Assembly: GCA_023418055.1 (NCBI GenBank)
Contig: JAEZDP010000276.1
Location: 1 to 16,726 of the forward strand
Length of the DNA stretch: 16,726 nucleotides
Source: Acidobacteriota bacterium
GTDB taxonomy: Bacteria; Acidobacteriota; Vicinamibacteria; Vicinamibacterales; Vicinamibacteraceae
Direction of reading: 5' to 3'
Shown here: positions 5,770-12,821 of the stretch, in pieces
How positions within the stretch are numbered: position 1 is the first letter of the stretch
How the letters are laid out: the number at the start of each line of letters is the position of its first letter
The notes under the pieces: generated by a model
Told to the model about the DNA's origin: nothing
The model's database searches: none
Seen by the model: only the letters and a program-made list of their open reading frames with translations
Program-made: the position numbers and the translations under genes

Positions 5770-6323
5770 ACGCCCAACAGTACGCCGCCACCGAGCACGA
5801 TGCCAAGGTACAGCAGGGCGCCGACGATGCCGGGGATCCTGGGGAGGTACCTGTCGGCCACCAGGGCCGTTGCGCCGGCGAGGAGCCATCCGGGCGGCGA
5901 GGTGACCAGCCACCACTCCGCACCGCCGGCACGGGCGCGCAGCAGCGCCCATTGGCAGACGCTGACGCAGAGGCCGCCGATGGCCACCCACAGCCAGAGC
6001 CGGTACGGCAGGGGCGCGCCTCCGATCTGCGCGAGGTCGCTCACGACGAAGGGCGCCGCCAGGGCCAACGCCGTGGTCGTCACCCACCTCCTGCGCGTGC
6101 CCGCCCATGCTCCCAGCAGCCGCGCCTGCGCCAGGCCCACCCCGATGCCCATGCCCAGAGGCAACGGCGACTGCGTCGATGGCGCGCCGAGCGACTCGAC
6201 GAGCACGATCAGCACCAGGGCCAGCACGAAGCCACCGCACCACCCCGCGAAGGTGATGACGGTCCACCGCGTGAGGCCCATGTGGCCAGGGGACGCCGAT
6301 GTGTGGGGGTGCCTGCCGTCCAC
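5694..6323 (-). CDS. Multi-pass membrane protein, function unknown
   Basis: The 209-residue product has about six hydrophobic segments (21-43, 55-72, 81-98, 108-128, 137-155 and 163-188). Two similar phrases, GVGLAQARLL near residues 61-70 and CVSVCQWALLR at 119-129, recur about 58 residues apart. This suggests an internally duplicated fold of the kind seen in unannotated bacterial membrane proteins with repeated GxxQW(x)LLR motifs. The GTG start at 6323 has GGAGG 4 bases upstream; the ATG at 6281, where the hydrophobic part begins, is the main alternative. The C-terminus is a Thr/Ser-rich tail whose coding sequence overlaps the DUF1810 gene by 76 bases. Substrate and role are unknown. Confidence 0.75.
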   Translation of the reverse strand: MDGRHPHTSASPGHMGLTRWTVITFAGWCGGFVLALVLIVLVESLGAPSTQSPLPLGMGIGVGLAQARLLGAWAGTRRRWVTTTALALAAPFVVSDLAQIGGAPLPYRLWLWVAIGGLCVSVCQWALLRARAGGAEWWLVTSPPGWLLAGATALVADRYLPRIPGIVGALLYLGIVLGGGVLLGVCTAMGRRGLAPVPRTTTPTTSSDS

Positions 6324-6430
6324 GATCCCTCCGCGCGTCGCAGCCGCAGGCCGCGGCCGGACGCAAGGTGTCCATCAATCGGGAGGGACGTCGGCACACA
6401 CGCTAGCACAGCCGCGCCACCGCCGCGAGA

Positions 6431-6451
6431 GGGTGCGTGCTGCACGCACCC
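6431..6451 (-). terminator. Candidate terminator hairpin after the Mrp-DedA operon
   Basis: GGGTGCGTG at 6431-6439 pairs perfectly with CACGCACCC at 6443-6451 around a three-base loop. It lies 21 bases past the stop of the DedA-family gene and inside the 148-base gap to the next minus-strand gene, the largest gap in the window. A T-run does not follow on the minus strand, so it would be a non-canonical intrinsic terminator, a 3' end stabiliser, or chance. Apart from this hairpin I see nothing in 6324-6471. Confidence 0.45.
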
Positions 6452-6471
6452 GCGCGTCCGCGGGGTCGCCG

Positions 6472-7089
6472 TCACACGTCGGTCCGGGTGCGCTTCACAT
6501 GCCGCAGCCAGTACTGCCGCACGACGACGAAGACGACGAGCGCGATGGCGAGCCAGAACACCCGCTGCTCGACCCACCGCAGCACGTCGCCCAGGCCGCC
6601 CAGCTGGTCGCGCAGGCGTATGCCGAGCGCCATCAGCAGCGGTGCCCACACCACGGTGCCGAGCACGTCGTAGACGACGAAGCGGAGCGGGCGCACGCCG
6701 GACATCCCGGCGCCGACAAAGCAGATGAGCCGTGTGCCCGGCAGCAGCCTGCTGAAGAACACGGCGCGATCACCGAAGCGGGTGAACCACCGCGTGGCCT
6801 GTCGCACCCGCGCGGGGCGCACCAGCCGCGACACGAGCCCCTGCCGCTGACTGTGCGTGCGCAGGTAGCGGCCGAACCAGTACAGCATCACGTCACTGGC
6901 GACCATGCCCGCCATCGCCAGTGGCAACGCCACGCCCATCCGGAACACGCCCTCACCGACGAGATACCCGCCGGCCAGCAGCAGGATGTCTTCAGTCACC
7001 GGTGAGCCGAGCGGCGTCACCAGGAACAGGAGCAGATAGGCTTCGTAGCCCCACTCCTCGAGGAATGCCGCCACGTCGGCTGGTGTCAT
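6472..7089 (-). CDS. DedA family (VTT domain) membrane protein
   Basis: DedA proteins are inner-membrane proteins needed for envelope integrity and proton-motive-force homeostasis; several act as lipid carrier (undecaprenyl phosphate) or phospholipid flippases. The 205-residue product shows the VTT layout. A first re-entrant region, LVTPLGSPVTEDILLLAGGYL at 23-43, carries acidic Glu33, with Asp66 in MVASDVMLYWFGRYL following. The second half has the family signature FFSRLLPGTRLICFVGAGMSG at 111-131, with Arg114 and Arg120. C-terminal helices lie at about 135-155 and 175-195. Its ATG is 13 bases after the mrpG stop, so it is probably the last cistron of the pyk-mrp operon. That agrees with the known dependence of some DedA proteins on pmf and pH, though the functional link here is inference. 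Confidence 0.92.
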   Translation of the reverse strand: MTPADVAAFLEEWGYEAYLLLFLVTPLGSPVTEDILLLAGGYLVGEGVFRMGVALPLAMAGMVASDVMLYWFGRYLRTHSQRQGLVSRLVRPARVRQATRWFTRFGDRAVFFSRLLPGTRLICFVGAGMSGVRPLRFVVYDVLGTVVWAPLLMALGIRLRDQLGGLGDVLRWVEQRVFWLAIALVVFVVVRQYWLRHVKRTRTDV

Positions 7090-7102
7090 GGCGTCGTGGA
7101 TC

Positions 7103-7498
7103 TCACGAGCGAGGGTCTGTCGGAGGCACGTCGCCGGCGTCGTAGCCCTTGAGGACGTGAGTCGCGCGGTCGTACCGGGGGCGGATCTCGTCGATGACCG
7201 ATCCTTCCCACAACGGCGACGAGTCGCTGTCGAAGTACGAGGCGCGGCCGATGACGTGCGCGGCGACCGGCGAGGTGATGAGCAGGAACACGATGCCCGC
7301 CAGGGCGCGGGCCGTCGTGCCGAGCCCCTGGAAGTGCAGGGCCACGGCCAGCAGCAGCAGCCCGCCGCCGAACGTCACCCCCTTGGTGGCCGTCTGCATG
7401 CGCGTCAACACGTCGGGCATGCGGAACAGGCCGATGGCCGCCAGCAGCGAGAACCCCCCGCCGGCCAGCAGCAGGACGGCCGTGATGAGGTCGTTCAT
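7103..7498 (-). CDS. mrpG: Mrp Na+/H+ antiporter subunit G
   Basis: MrpG (MnhG/PhaG) is a small three-helix subunit of the multi-subunit cation/proton antiporter. The 131-residue product contains the diagnostic GLFRMPDVLTRMQTATKGVT at 23-42, between helix 1 and a glycine/leucine-rich helix 2, then helix 3 with ITSPVAAHVIGRASY. A soluble C-terminal tail of about 40 residues ends in DVPPTDPRS. The ATG at 7498 overlaps the mrpF stop in an ATGA, a sign of translational coupling. The subunit is needed for assembly of the complex; it has no known catalytic residues. Confidence 0.95.
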   Translation of the reverse strand: MNDLITAVLLLAGGGFSLLAAIGLFRMPDVLTRMQTATKGVTFGGGLLLLAVALHFQGLGTTARALAGIVFLLITSPVAAHVIGRASYFDSDSSPLWEGSVIDEIRPRYDRATHVLKGYDAGDVPPTDPRS

Positions 7499-7782
7499 TG
7501 GCGGCGCCTCCGCTCGAGGTACTTGGCAAACGCGACGCTGCCGAGGAAGGCCACGAGCGTCAACACGAGCCCGGCATCGAGAAACGCCGGCTCGCCGGTG
7601 CGGATCACGTAGATCGCAATGAGCCCGAGCGCCATGGTGGCGAAGAGGTCGGCGGCAATCACGCGGTCCGACAGCGAGGGGCCCACCAGCACGCGCCAGA
7701 ACAGCAGCACCATCGACGCAATGACCATCGCCATCGCCAGGGTCGCCGCAAGGGCGAGCATCCCGTCTGCCGGAGGGATCAT
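7495..7782 (-). CDS. mrpF: Mrp Na+/H+ antiporter subunit F
   Basis: This is a 95-residue, three-helix subunit with the family motif GPSLSDRVIAADLFATMALG at 34-53; the Asp residues in SDR and AAD are conserved across MrpF proteins. It lies in the membrane near the MrpA/MrpE side of the antiporter. The gene overlaps mrpE upstream and mrpG downstream by 4 bases each (ATGA). An internal Met at residue 8 could also start translation, but the first ATG is the one positioned for coupling with mrpE. Confidence 0.94.
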   Translation of the reverse strand: MIPPADGMLALAATLAMAMVIASMVLLFWRVLVGPSLSDRVIAADLFATMALGLIAIYVIRTGEPAFLDAGLVLTLVAFLGSVAFAKYLERRRRQ

Positions 7783-8249
7783 CGCAGCAGCTCCAGGACG
7801 CGCCGCTCGAAGCCGTTGGTGATGCTGCGGCGCAGTTCGTCGGCGTCACGGACGTCGAGGGCGTGGACGTAGAGCGTCGACCGGTCGTCCGAGACGTCGA
7901 GTGCCAGCGTGCCCGGCGTGAGCGTCACGAGGCACGACAGGAGGGTGATCTCGAGGTCGGTGGTGGCGGTGAGGGGTACGGCCACGACCCCGGGTGTGAT
8001 GTCGAGGGTCGGACGCACGACGGCCTGCGCCACGCGGACGTTGGCCATGAACAACTCCCACAGGAAGAACCCGAGGAACCTGATCACGATGGGCACCCGC
8101 GTGGTGTAGTGCGGCGCGTTCACGCCCGCCCGCTCGAGCACGGCGAGCAGCACGTACGACAACCCGAAGCCGACGATGAAGTTGGCCACGGTGAACTCGC
8201 CGTTGACGGCGCCCCAGGCGAGCGTGAGCAGCAGGTGCCAGGCAAACAT
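7779..8249 (-). CDS. mrpE: Mrp Na+/H+ antiporter subunit E
   Basis: MrpE is the subunit with two N-terminal membrane helices and a cytoplasmic alpha/beta domain. In the 156-residue product the helices are in the first 80 residues (AWGAVNGEFTVANFIVGFGL and the IVIRFLGFFLWELFMANVRV region, 7-26 and about 55-75). The soluble part includes TPGVVAVPLTATTDLEITLL and LTPGTLALDVSDDRSTLYVH, both strongly conserved in MrpE. The start at 8249 was chosen because GAGGG lies about 7 bases upstream and overlaps the mrpD stop (TGAGGG). The longer open frame to 8435 runs back into mrpD and is rejected. The stop overlaps mrpF. Confidence 0.94.
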   Translation of the reverse strand: MFAWHLLLTLAWGAVNGEFTVANFIVGFGLSYVLLAVLERAGVNAPHYTTRVPIVIRFLGFFLWELFMANVRVAQAVVRPTLDITPGVVAVPLTATTDLEITLLSCLVTLTPGTLALDVSDDRSTLYVHALDVRDADELRRSITNGFERRVLELLR

Positions 8250-8259
8250 CAGGCAGCCC

Positions 8260-9759
8260 TCACCTCTGTGGCCCTGCGGCCGGACGACTGCCGAGCACGG
8301 CCTCCACGTAGGCCGATCGCTCCAGCAGTTGCGTGGCCGCGCGGTGTCCGAGATCGACCAGGGGCTCGGCCAGCACGCCCATGCCGATCGTGCAGAGGGC
8401 CAGCGCCCAGACAGGGGCGAGCATGGCGCCCACACGCATGGGCTCGCGCGGCGGCGTCGGCGCGGCCTTCCAGAACACCTCGGCCCAGACGCGCATCACG
8501 GCATAGAGCGTAAGGACACCGGCCAGAATCGCGATGCCGACCAGGGTGTAGCGACTCGTCTCGAGCGCCGCCTGCATGAGCGCGACCTTCGGGAAGAATC
8601 CCGACAGCGGTGGAATGCCCGACAGGGCGAGTCCTCCGATGAGGAACAGCACCGCAAGCGACGGCTGTCGGAGGTAGAGGCCGCCGAGGCGGTCCAGGTC
8701 GTAGGTACCTGCGACCCTGGCCACGACGCCGGCCGACAGGAACAGCACCGCCTTCACGACGATGTGATGCGCCGTGTAGACGATGGCCCCGGTGAGCGCC
8801 AGCGGTGTGAAGAGCCCCAGGCCCATCGTGATGTACCCGATGTGGCTGATGAGGAGGAACGAGAACACGCGGCGCATGTCGCGCTGCACCAGCGCACCCA
8901 GCACGCCGGCCACCATCGTGCACCCCGACAGCCACAGCAGGATCGTGTGCGTGAACCCGACGTCGTGGACGAACAGCAGCGTGAACACACGCACGAGGGC
9001 GTAGACGCCGACCTTGGTGAGCAGCGCCGCGAAGATGGCGGCCGTGGCAGCCGGCGGCGTGTGGTACGAGGCCGGCAGCCAGCCATAGAGCGGAAAGAGG
9101 GCCGCCTTGATGCCGAAGGCCACGAGGAACAACATGGCCAGCACCGTCATGCGGGCCGGCGGCAGCGTCTCCATCACCCCTGCCAGGTCCGCCATGTTCA
9201 GCGTGCCAGTCAGGGGGTAGATGAGCCCCAGCGCCGTCAGGAACAGGGTGGACGACACGAGGTTGACCACCACGTACTTGAAGGCCCCTTCGGTCTGGTC
9301 GCGCGAGCCCCCCATGGCCAGCATCACGAACGACGACATCAACATCACCTCGAACCACACGTAAAGGTCGAAGATGTCGCCCGTGAGAAAGGCGCCGCAG
9401 ATGCCCATCATGAGGATGTTGAAGAGCGGGTAATAGCCCAGGCGCTCTTCGTCCTCGGCCGTGCTCATCACCGAGAACACGGCCACCGCACAGCCCACGC
9501 CAGCCGCGAGGGTCACCATCAGGGCGCTGAAGAGGTCGGCCACGAGCGTGATGCCGAACGGCGCGGGCCAACCACCCGCCTGTGTCGCCAGCACACCCGC
9601 GGCGTCGACCGCCCGCAGCAGCAGGACCGCCGCGACGAGCAACCCCACGCCCCCCACCAGCGTGACGACGCGCTGCACCCGCACCGAACGCCAGGCCGCC
9701 AGCGCGAGGGCCGCGGTCACGAGCGGCAGCACGATGGGCAGCACGAGCAGCAGCGTCAT
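8260..9759 (-). CDS. mrpD: Mrp Na+/H+ antiporter subunit D
   Basis: MrpD is a large antiporter-like subunit homologous to NuoL/M/N of complex I and a proton channel of the Mrp complex. The 499-residue product has about 14 hydrophobic helices. The key charged residues of the family are in place: Glu137 in DLYVWFEVMLMSSF, Lys218 in FGIKAALFPLYGWLPASYHT, and Lys249 in AALLTKVGVYALVR. The motif LPPLSGF appears as IPPLSGFFPK later in the sequence. The ATG at 9759 overlaps the mrpC stop by 4 bases, and mrpE starts 10 bases after its own stop. Length and motifs are typical, with no sign of decay. Confidence 0.96.
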   Translation of the reverse strand: MTLLLVLPIVLPLVTAALALAAWRSVRVQRVVTLVGGVGLLVAAVLLLRAVDAAGVLATQAGGWPAPFGITLVADLFSALMVTLAAGVGCAVAVFSVMSTAEDEERLGYYPLFNILMMGICGAFLTGDIFDLYVWFEVMLMSSFVMLAMGGSRDQTEGAFKYVVVNLVSSTLFLTALGLIYPLTGTLNMADLAGVMETLPPARMTVLAMLFLVAFGIKAALFPLYGWLPASYHTPPAATAAIFAALLTKVGVYALVRVFTLLFVHDVGFTHTILLWLSGCTMVAGVLGALVQRDMRRVFSFLLISHIGYITMGLGLFTPLALTGAIVYTAHHIVVKAVLFLSAGVVARVAGTYDLDRLGGLYLRQPSLAVLFLIGGLALSGIPPLSGFFPKVALMQAALETSRYTLVGIAILAGVLTLYAVMRVWAEVFWKAAPTPPREPMRVGAMLAPVWALALCTIGMGVLAEPLVDLGHRAATQLLERSAYVEAVLGSRPAAGPQR

Positions 9760-10103
9760 CGGTCCGACGCCCGCAGTTCGTTCAGGTCGTCGGTATCGAC
9801 GATGTCACGCGTGCGTCGTGCCAGTACCAGCACGTAGGCCAGCACTCCGAACCCGATGACGATGGCTGTGAGGATGAGCGCCTGCGGCAGCGGATCGGCC
9901 ACCGGCAGGACGGGCGTGTCCGCACCCTCGGGCACGATGGGCGGCCGGCCGCGCTGCAGTCCGCCCACCGTGAAGATCAGCAGGTTGGTGGCGTTGCCGA
10001 GGATGCCGATGCCGACGACCACCTGCGCGAGGCGCCGCCGCAGCAGCAGGTAGGCCGCGATGCCGTACATGGCACCGATGACGCAGGCCAGCAGCACCTC
10101 CAC
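9756..10103 (-). CDS. mrpC: Mrp Na+/H+ antiporter subunit C
   Basis: This is a 115-residue, three-helix subunit homologous to NuoK. Diagnostic segments are VVGIGILGNATNLLIFTVGG at 29-48 and the conserved DPLPQALILTAIVIGFGV at 70-87, which contains the family's DPxPQALVLTAIVI signature. The start is a GTG at 10103, a single base after the mrpB stop, so translation is almost certainly coupled. The end overlaps mrpD by 4 bases. Confidence 0.95.
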   Translation of the reverse strand: MEVLLACVIGAMYGIAAYLLLRRRLAQVVVGIGILGNATNLLIFTVGGLQRGRPPIVPEGADTPVLPVADPLPQALILTAIVIGFGVLAYVLVLARRTRDIVDTDDLNELRASDR

Positions 10104-10104
10104 G

Positions 10105-10515
10105 TCAGTCCTCCACCAGCGCGAGGATGATGGTCAGCGTCACGCCGAGCACCACCAGGAAGACGCCGATGTCGAAGAACACGGGGGTGCCGAGGTGCAG
10201 CGTGCCGAGCGGCGTGGGCACGTCGTGCCACAGGCCCGCGAGGAACTCGCGGCCCAGCACGAGGGGCAGCGCACCGCTGCCCGCCGCAAGCAGGAGGCCG
10301 GTGCCGACGAGGGTCCTCGGGTCGACGGCCAGGGCCTCGCGTGCGTCGGCCGGCGTGTAGGCCAGCGCGTACAACACGAAGGCGATGGCGGCAAACAGCC
10401 CGCCGACGAACCCGCCGCCCGGCTCGTTGTGTCCGCGCAGCAGCAGGAACACCGCAAACAACAGCAGCAGCGTCAGCAGGAAGCGCGTGCTCGTTCGCAG
10501 GATGAGTGACGGCAT
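10105..10515 (-). CDS. mrpB: Mrp Na+/H+ antiporter subunit B
   Basis: The 136-residue product has four membrane helices and the family signature GHNEPGGGFVGGL at 28-40, followed by a helix beginning FAAIAFVLYALAY. Late in the protein TPVFFDIGVFLVVLGVTLTI is also typical of MrpB. It is homologous to the C-terminal DUF4040-like part of MrpA and to membrane subunits of hydrogenase/complex I relatives. The ATG lies 2 bases after the mrpA stop, and mrpC starts 1 base beyond its own stop. Confidence 0.95.
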   Translation of the reverse strand: MPSLILRTSTRFLLTLLLLFAVFLLLRGHNEPGGGFVGGLFAAIAFVLYALAYTPADAREALAVDPRTLVGTGLLLAAGSGALPLVLGREFLAGLWHDVPTPLGTLHLGTPVFFDIGVFLVVLGVTLTIILALVED

Positions 10516-10517
10516 GG

Positions 10518-12821
10518 TCAGGCCTTCTCCCTCATCCGGCCGCCGCGCAGCAGCGCGTAGACGCCGATGCCCGCCGCGGCCAGCACGGTGATCTCGCCGA
10601 ACGTGTCGATGCCTCTGAAATCCACGAGGATGACGTTGACGACGTTGCTGCCGTGCGCGATGGGCTTGGCGTTGGCCAGGAAGTACCCCGACAGCGCCGA
10701 ATCGGTACGGTTGGCCAGCGCGACGAGCACGAGACCGGTGACCACCACGCCGAACGCGCCGGCCAGCACCGCGTCACGCGCGCGGTCGGATGGGCGGTCG
10801 AGGGAGCGGTAGTCGGGCAGGTGGAAGAAGACGAACACGAAGAGGATGACCGACAGGCTCTCGATGAGGAACTGCGTCATCGCCAGGTCTGGCGCGCCGA
10901 AGAGCACGAAGGTGAGCGCCACCGAATAGCCGGTGATGCCAAGGGCCAGCACCGCATGCAGACTCGACCGCGCGAACATCGTGGCCGTCGAGGCCACGAG
11001 CACCACGAGCACCGTGAACACCTCGACGCCGTGCGGCGTCGTGAGCGCGTCGGGACGCCAGTCAGGCGCCGCCCGCCACAGGGCGGCACCGGCCGCCAGG
11101 ATGCTCGCGCCCAGGATCACCCGCAGGTAACCCGACAACGAACCATGCTGCGTGAGCGTCGTCAGCCGCCGCGCAACAACGTCGAGCGTACGAAGGGTGC
11201 TGACGTAGCCGTGCTGCCAGGTTGCCCGCTGCCACTCCGGACGGGCCAGGCCGAGCAGCGCATGGCGCCCGAGAAACAACGCAAGGCCGAGGCCGAGCGT
11301 CAGGACGCTGAGCCCGAGGACAGGTGTGAAGCCGTGCCAGAGGTACACGCGCACGTCGACCGGCGCGCCGTTGATGGCGCTGCCGAGCGGCAGCAGGAAC
11401 GCAGTGCCGACGGCGGCGCTTCCGACGCCGAGCGCCAACGCGAGGACGCCGAGCACAAGGGGACCGACCCACATCGACGGCGGAGCTTCGTGCGGGGTGG
11501 CGTGCGGAAGGTCTGTCGAGGCGCCGATGAAGAACGGCGCCACGCCCGTTCGCAGTGCGACCGCCACGAACAGCGCGCTCGAGCCGATGGCCGCCACGAG
11601 CGCCGGCACGCCAATCTCCGGCACCTGCCAGATCGCGTCGTACAGCAACTCCTTCGACACGAACCCGAAAGCCGGCAGCACACCCGCCATGGAGACCGCG
11701 GCCAGCACCCCGCCCGCGGCCGTCCAGGGCATTGCGGCGCGCAGCCCTCCGAGCCGGCGGACGTCGCGAGTGCCCGTCTCGTGGTCGATCGTCCCGGCCA
11801 CCATGAAGAGCGCCCCCTTGTAGAGCGCGTGGGCCAGGATGAAGACGCCGGCGGCGAGCGCCGTGTGCGAATCGCCGAGGCCCAGCAGCAGCACGAGTGT
11901 CCCGAGTGCGCTGACGGTCGAATACGCCAGGATGCGTTTGAGGTCGGTCTGGGTGACCGTCAGCCACGCGGCCCACACCATCGTCAGCGCCCCGATGCCG
12001 CCGACGAGCAGATGCCAGAGCGGCAGTTCGCTGAAGAGCGGATGGACGCGCGCCAACAGATAGACCCCCGCCTTCACCATCGTGGCCGAGTGCAGGTAGG
12101 CACTGACCGGTGTTGGCGCCTCCATCGCGCCAGGCAGCCAGAAATGGAAGGGCCACTGCGCCGACTTGGTGAAGGCCCCGACGGCGATGAGGCCGAGGGC
12201 CCACGGCGCAACCGGATGCGCAGCAAGACGCGGGTCGGCCACGAGCGTGCCGATGCTCCACGAGTCGGCCGCGCCACCCAGCAGCAGGAAGCCCGCCAAC
12301 ATGACGAGCCCGCCCGTACCGGTCACGAGCAGCGCCTGAAGGGCCGCGCGCCGAGCGATCACCGACTCGTGCTTGAACCCGATGAGCAGGTACGAGGTGA
12401 CGCTCGTCAGTTCCCAGCAGACGAAGAGGTACAGGAAGTCGTCGGCCAGTACCAGCCCCAGCATGGCGGCCATGAAGAGCAGCAGCGTCGCGTAGAACCG
12501 GCCGAGTTGGGGATGCCCCTTCAGGTACGCGCCGGCATAGACGACGATGAGCGTGCCGATGCCCGTGATGAGCAGCGCGAACAGGAGGCTGAGGCCGTCG
12601 AGCCGTGCCGCGAAGTCGACGCCGAACGTCGGCACCCAGGGAAGGGCCGACCGCACCGGCGCGTCGGCCACGACCGCGACGTGCGAAGTGAAGTACGCCG
12701 CAAGGGCGAGCGGCGCGGAAGCCAGCAGCGGCACGGCGAGCCTGCCGGTCCGACGCACCAGGAGGGGTGCCACGCATGCCACGGCTGCCAGCACCAGCGG
12801 GCTGGCGAGCACGAGTGTCAC
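10518..12821 (-). CDS. mrpA: Mrp Na+/H+ antiporter subunit A
   Basis: MrpA is the largest subunit, homologous to NuoL, with extra C-terminal helices that carry the presumed Na+ path. The 767-residue product is full length. The antiporter core shows Glu137 in FVCWELTSVTSYLLIGF, Lys219 in GAFTKSAQWPFHFWLPGAME, and His244 and Lys250 in AYLHSATMVKAGVYLLARVH. After about residue 600 come the DUF4040-like segment VALTFVLFGAPDLAMTQFLI and an MbhE-like segment ILVDFRGIDTFGEITVLAAA near the end, as in the A subunit of seven-gene operons. The GTG start at 12821 overlaps the pyruvate kinase stop in a GTGA. A pair of genes splitting this subunit, as in some lineages, is not seen here. Confidence 0.97.
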   Translation of the reverse strand: MTLVLASPLVLAAVACVAPLLVRRTGRLAVPLLASAPLALAAYFTSHVAVVADAPVRSALPWVPTFGVDFAARLDGLSLLFALLITGIGTLIVVYAGAYLKGHPQLGRFYATLLLFMAAMLGLVLADDFLYLFVCWELTSVTSYLLIGFKHESVIARRAALQALLVTGTGGLVMLAGFLLLGGAADSWSIGTLVADPRLAAHPVAPWALGLIAVGAFTKSAQWPFHFWLPGAMEAPTPVSAYLHSATMVKAGVYLLARVHPLFSELPLWHLLVGGIGALTMVWAAWLTVTQTDLKRILAYSTVSALGTLVLLLGLGDSHTALAAGVFILAHALYKGALFMVAGTIDHETGTRDVRRLGGLRAAMPWTAAGGVLAAVSMAGVLPAFGFVSKELLYDAIWQVPEIGVPALVAAIGSSALFVAVALRTGVAPFFIGASTDLPHATPHEAPPSMWVGPLVLGVLALALGVGSAAVGTAFLLPLGSAINGAPVDVRVYLWHGFTPVLGLSVLTLGLGLALFLGRHALLGLARPEWQRATWQHGYVSTLRTLDVVARRLTTLTQHGSLSGYLRVILGASILAAGAALWRAAPDWRPDALTTPHGVEVFTVLVVLVASTATMFARSSLHAVLALGITGYSVALTFVLFGAPDLAMTQFLIESLSVILFVFVFFHLPDYRSLDRPSDRARDAVLAGAFGVVVTGLVLVALANRTDSALSGYFLANAKPIAHGSNVVNVILVDFRGIDTFGEITVLAAAGIGVYALLRGGRMREKA

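Noticed and set aside
5770..6399. Upstream extension of the DUF1810 frame to 371 residues
   Set aside because: The extension is Arg/His-rich, overlaps the membrane protein gene in another frame, and the family is normally near 150 residues.
4939..7005. 688-residue plus-strand open frame
   Set aside because: It runs antisense to rsmH, DUF1810, the membrane protein and dedA, and is rich in Arg, Pro, Ser and His with no recognisable domain. High G+C removes stop codons in shadow frames.
8176..9837. 553-residue plus-strand open frame
   Set aside because: It is exactly antisense to mrpD and mrpE, with a His/Arg/Gln/Glu-rich composition typical of the complement of membrane-protein genes.
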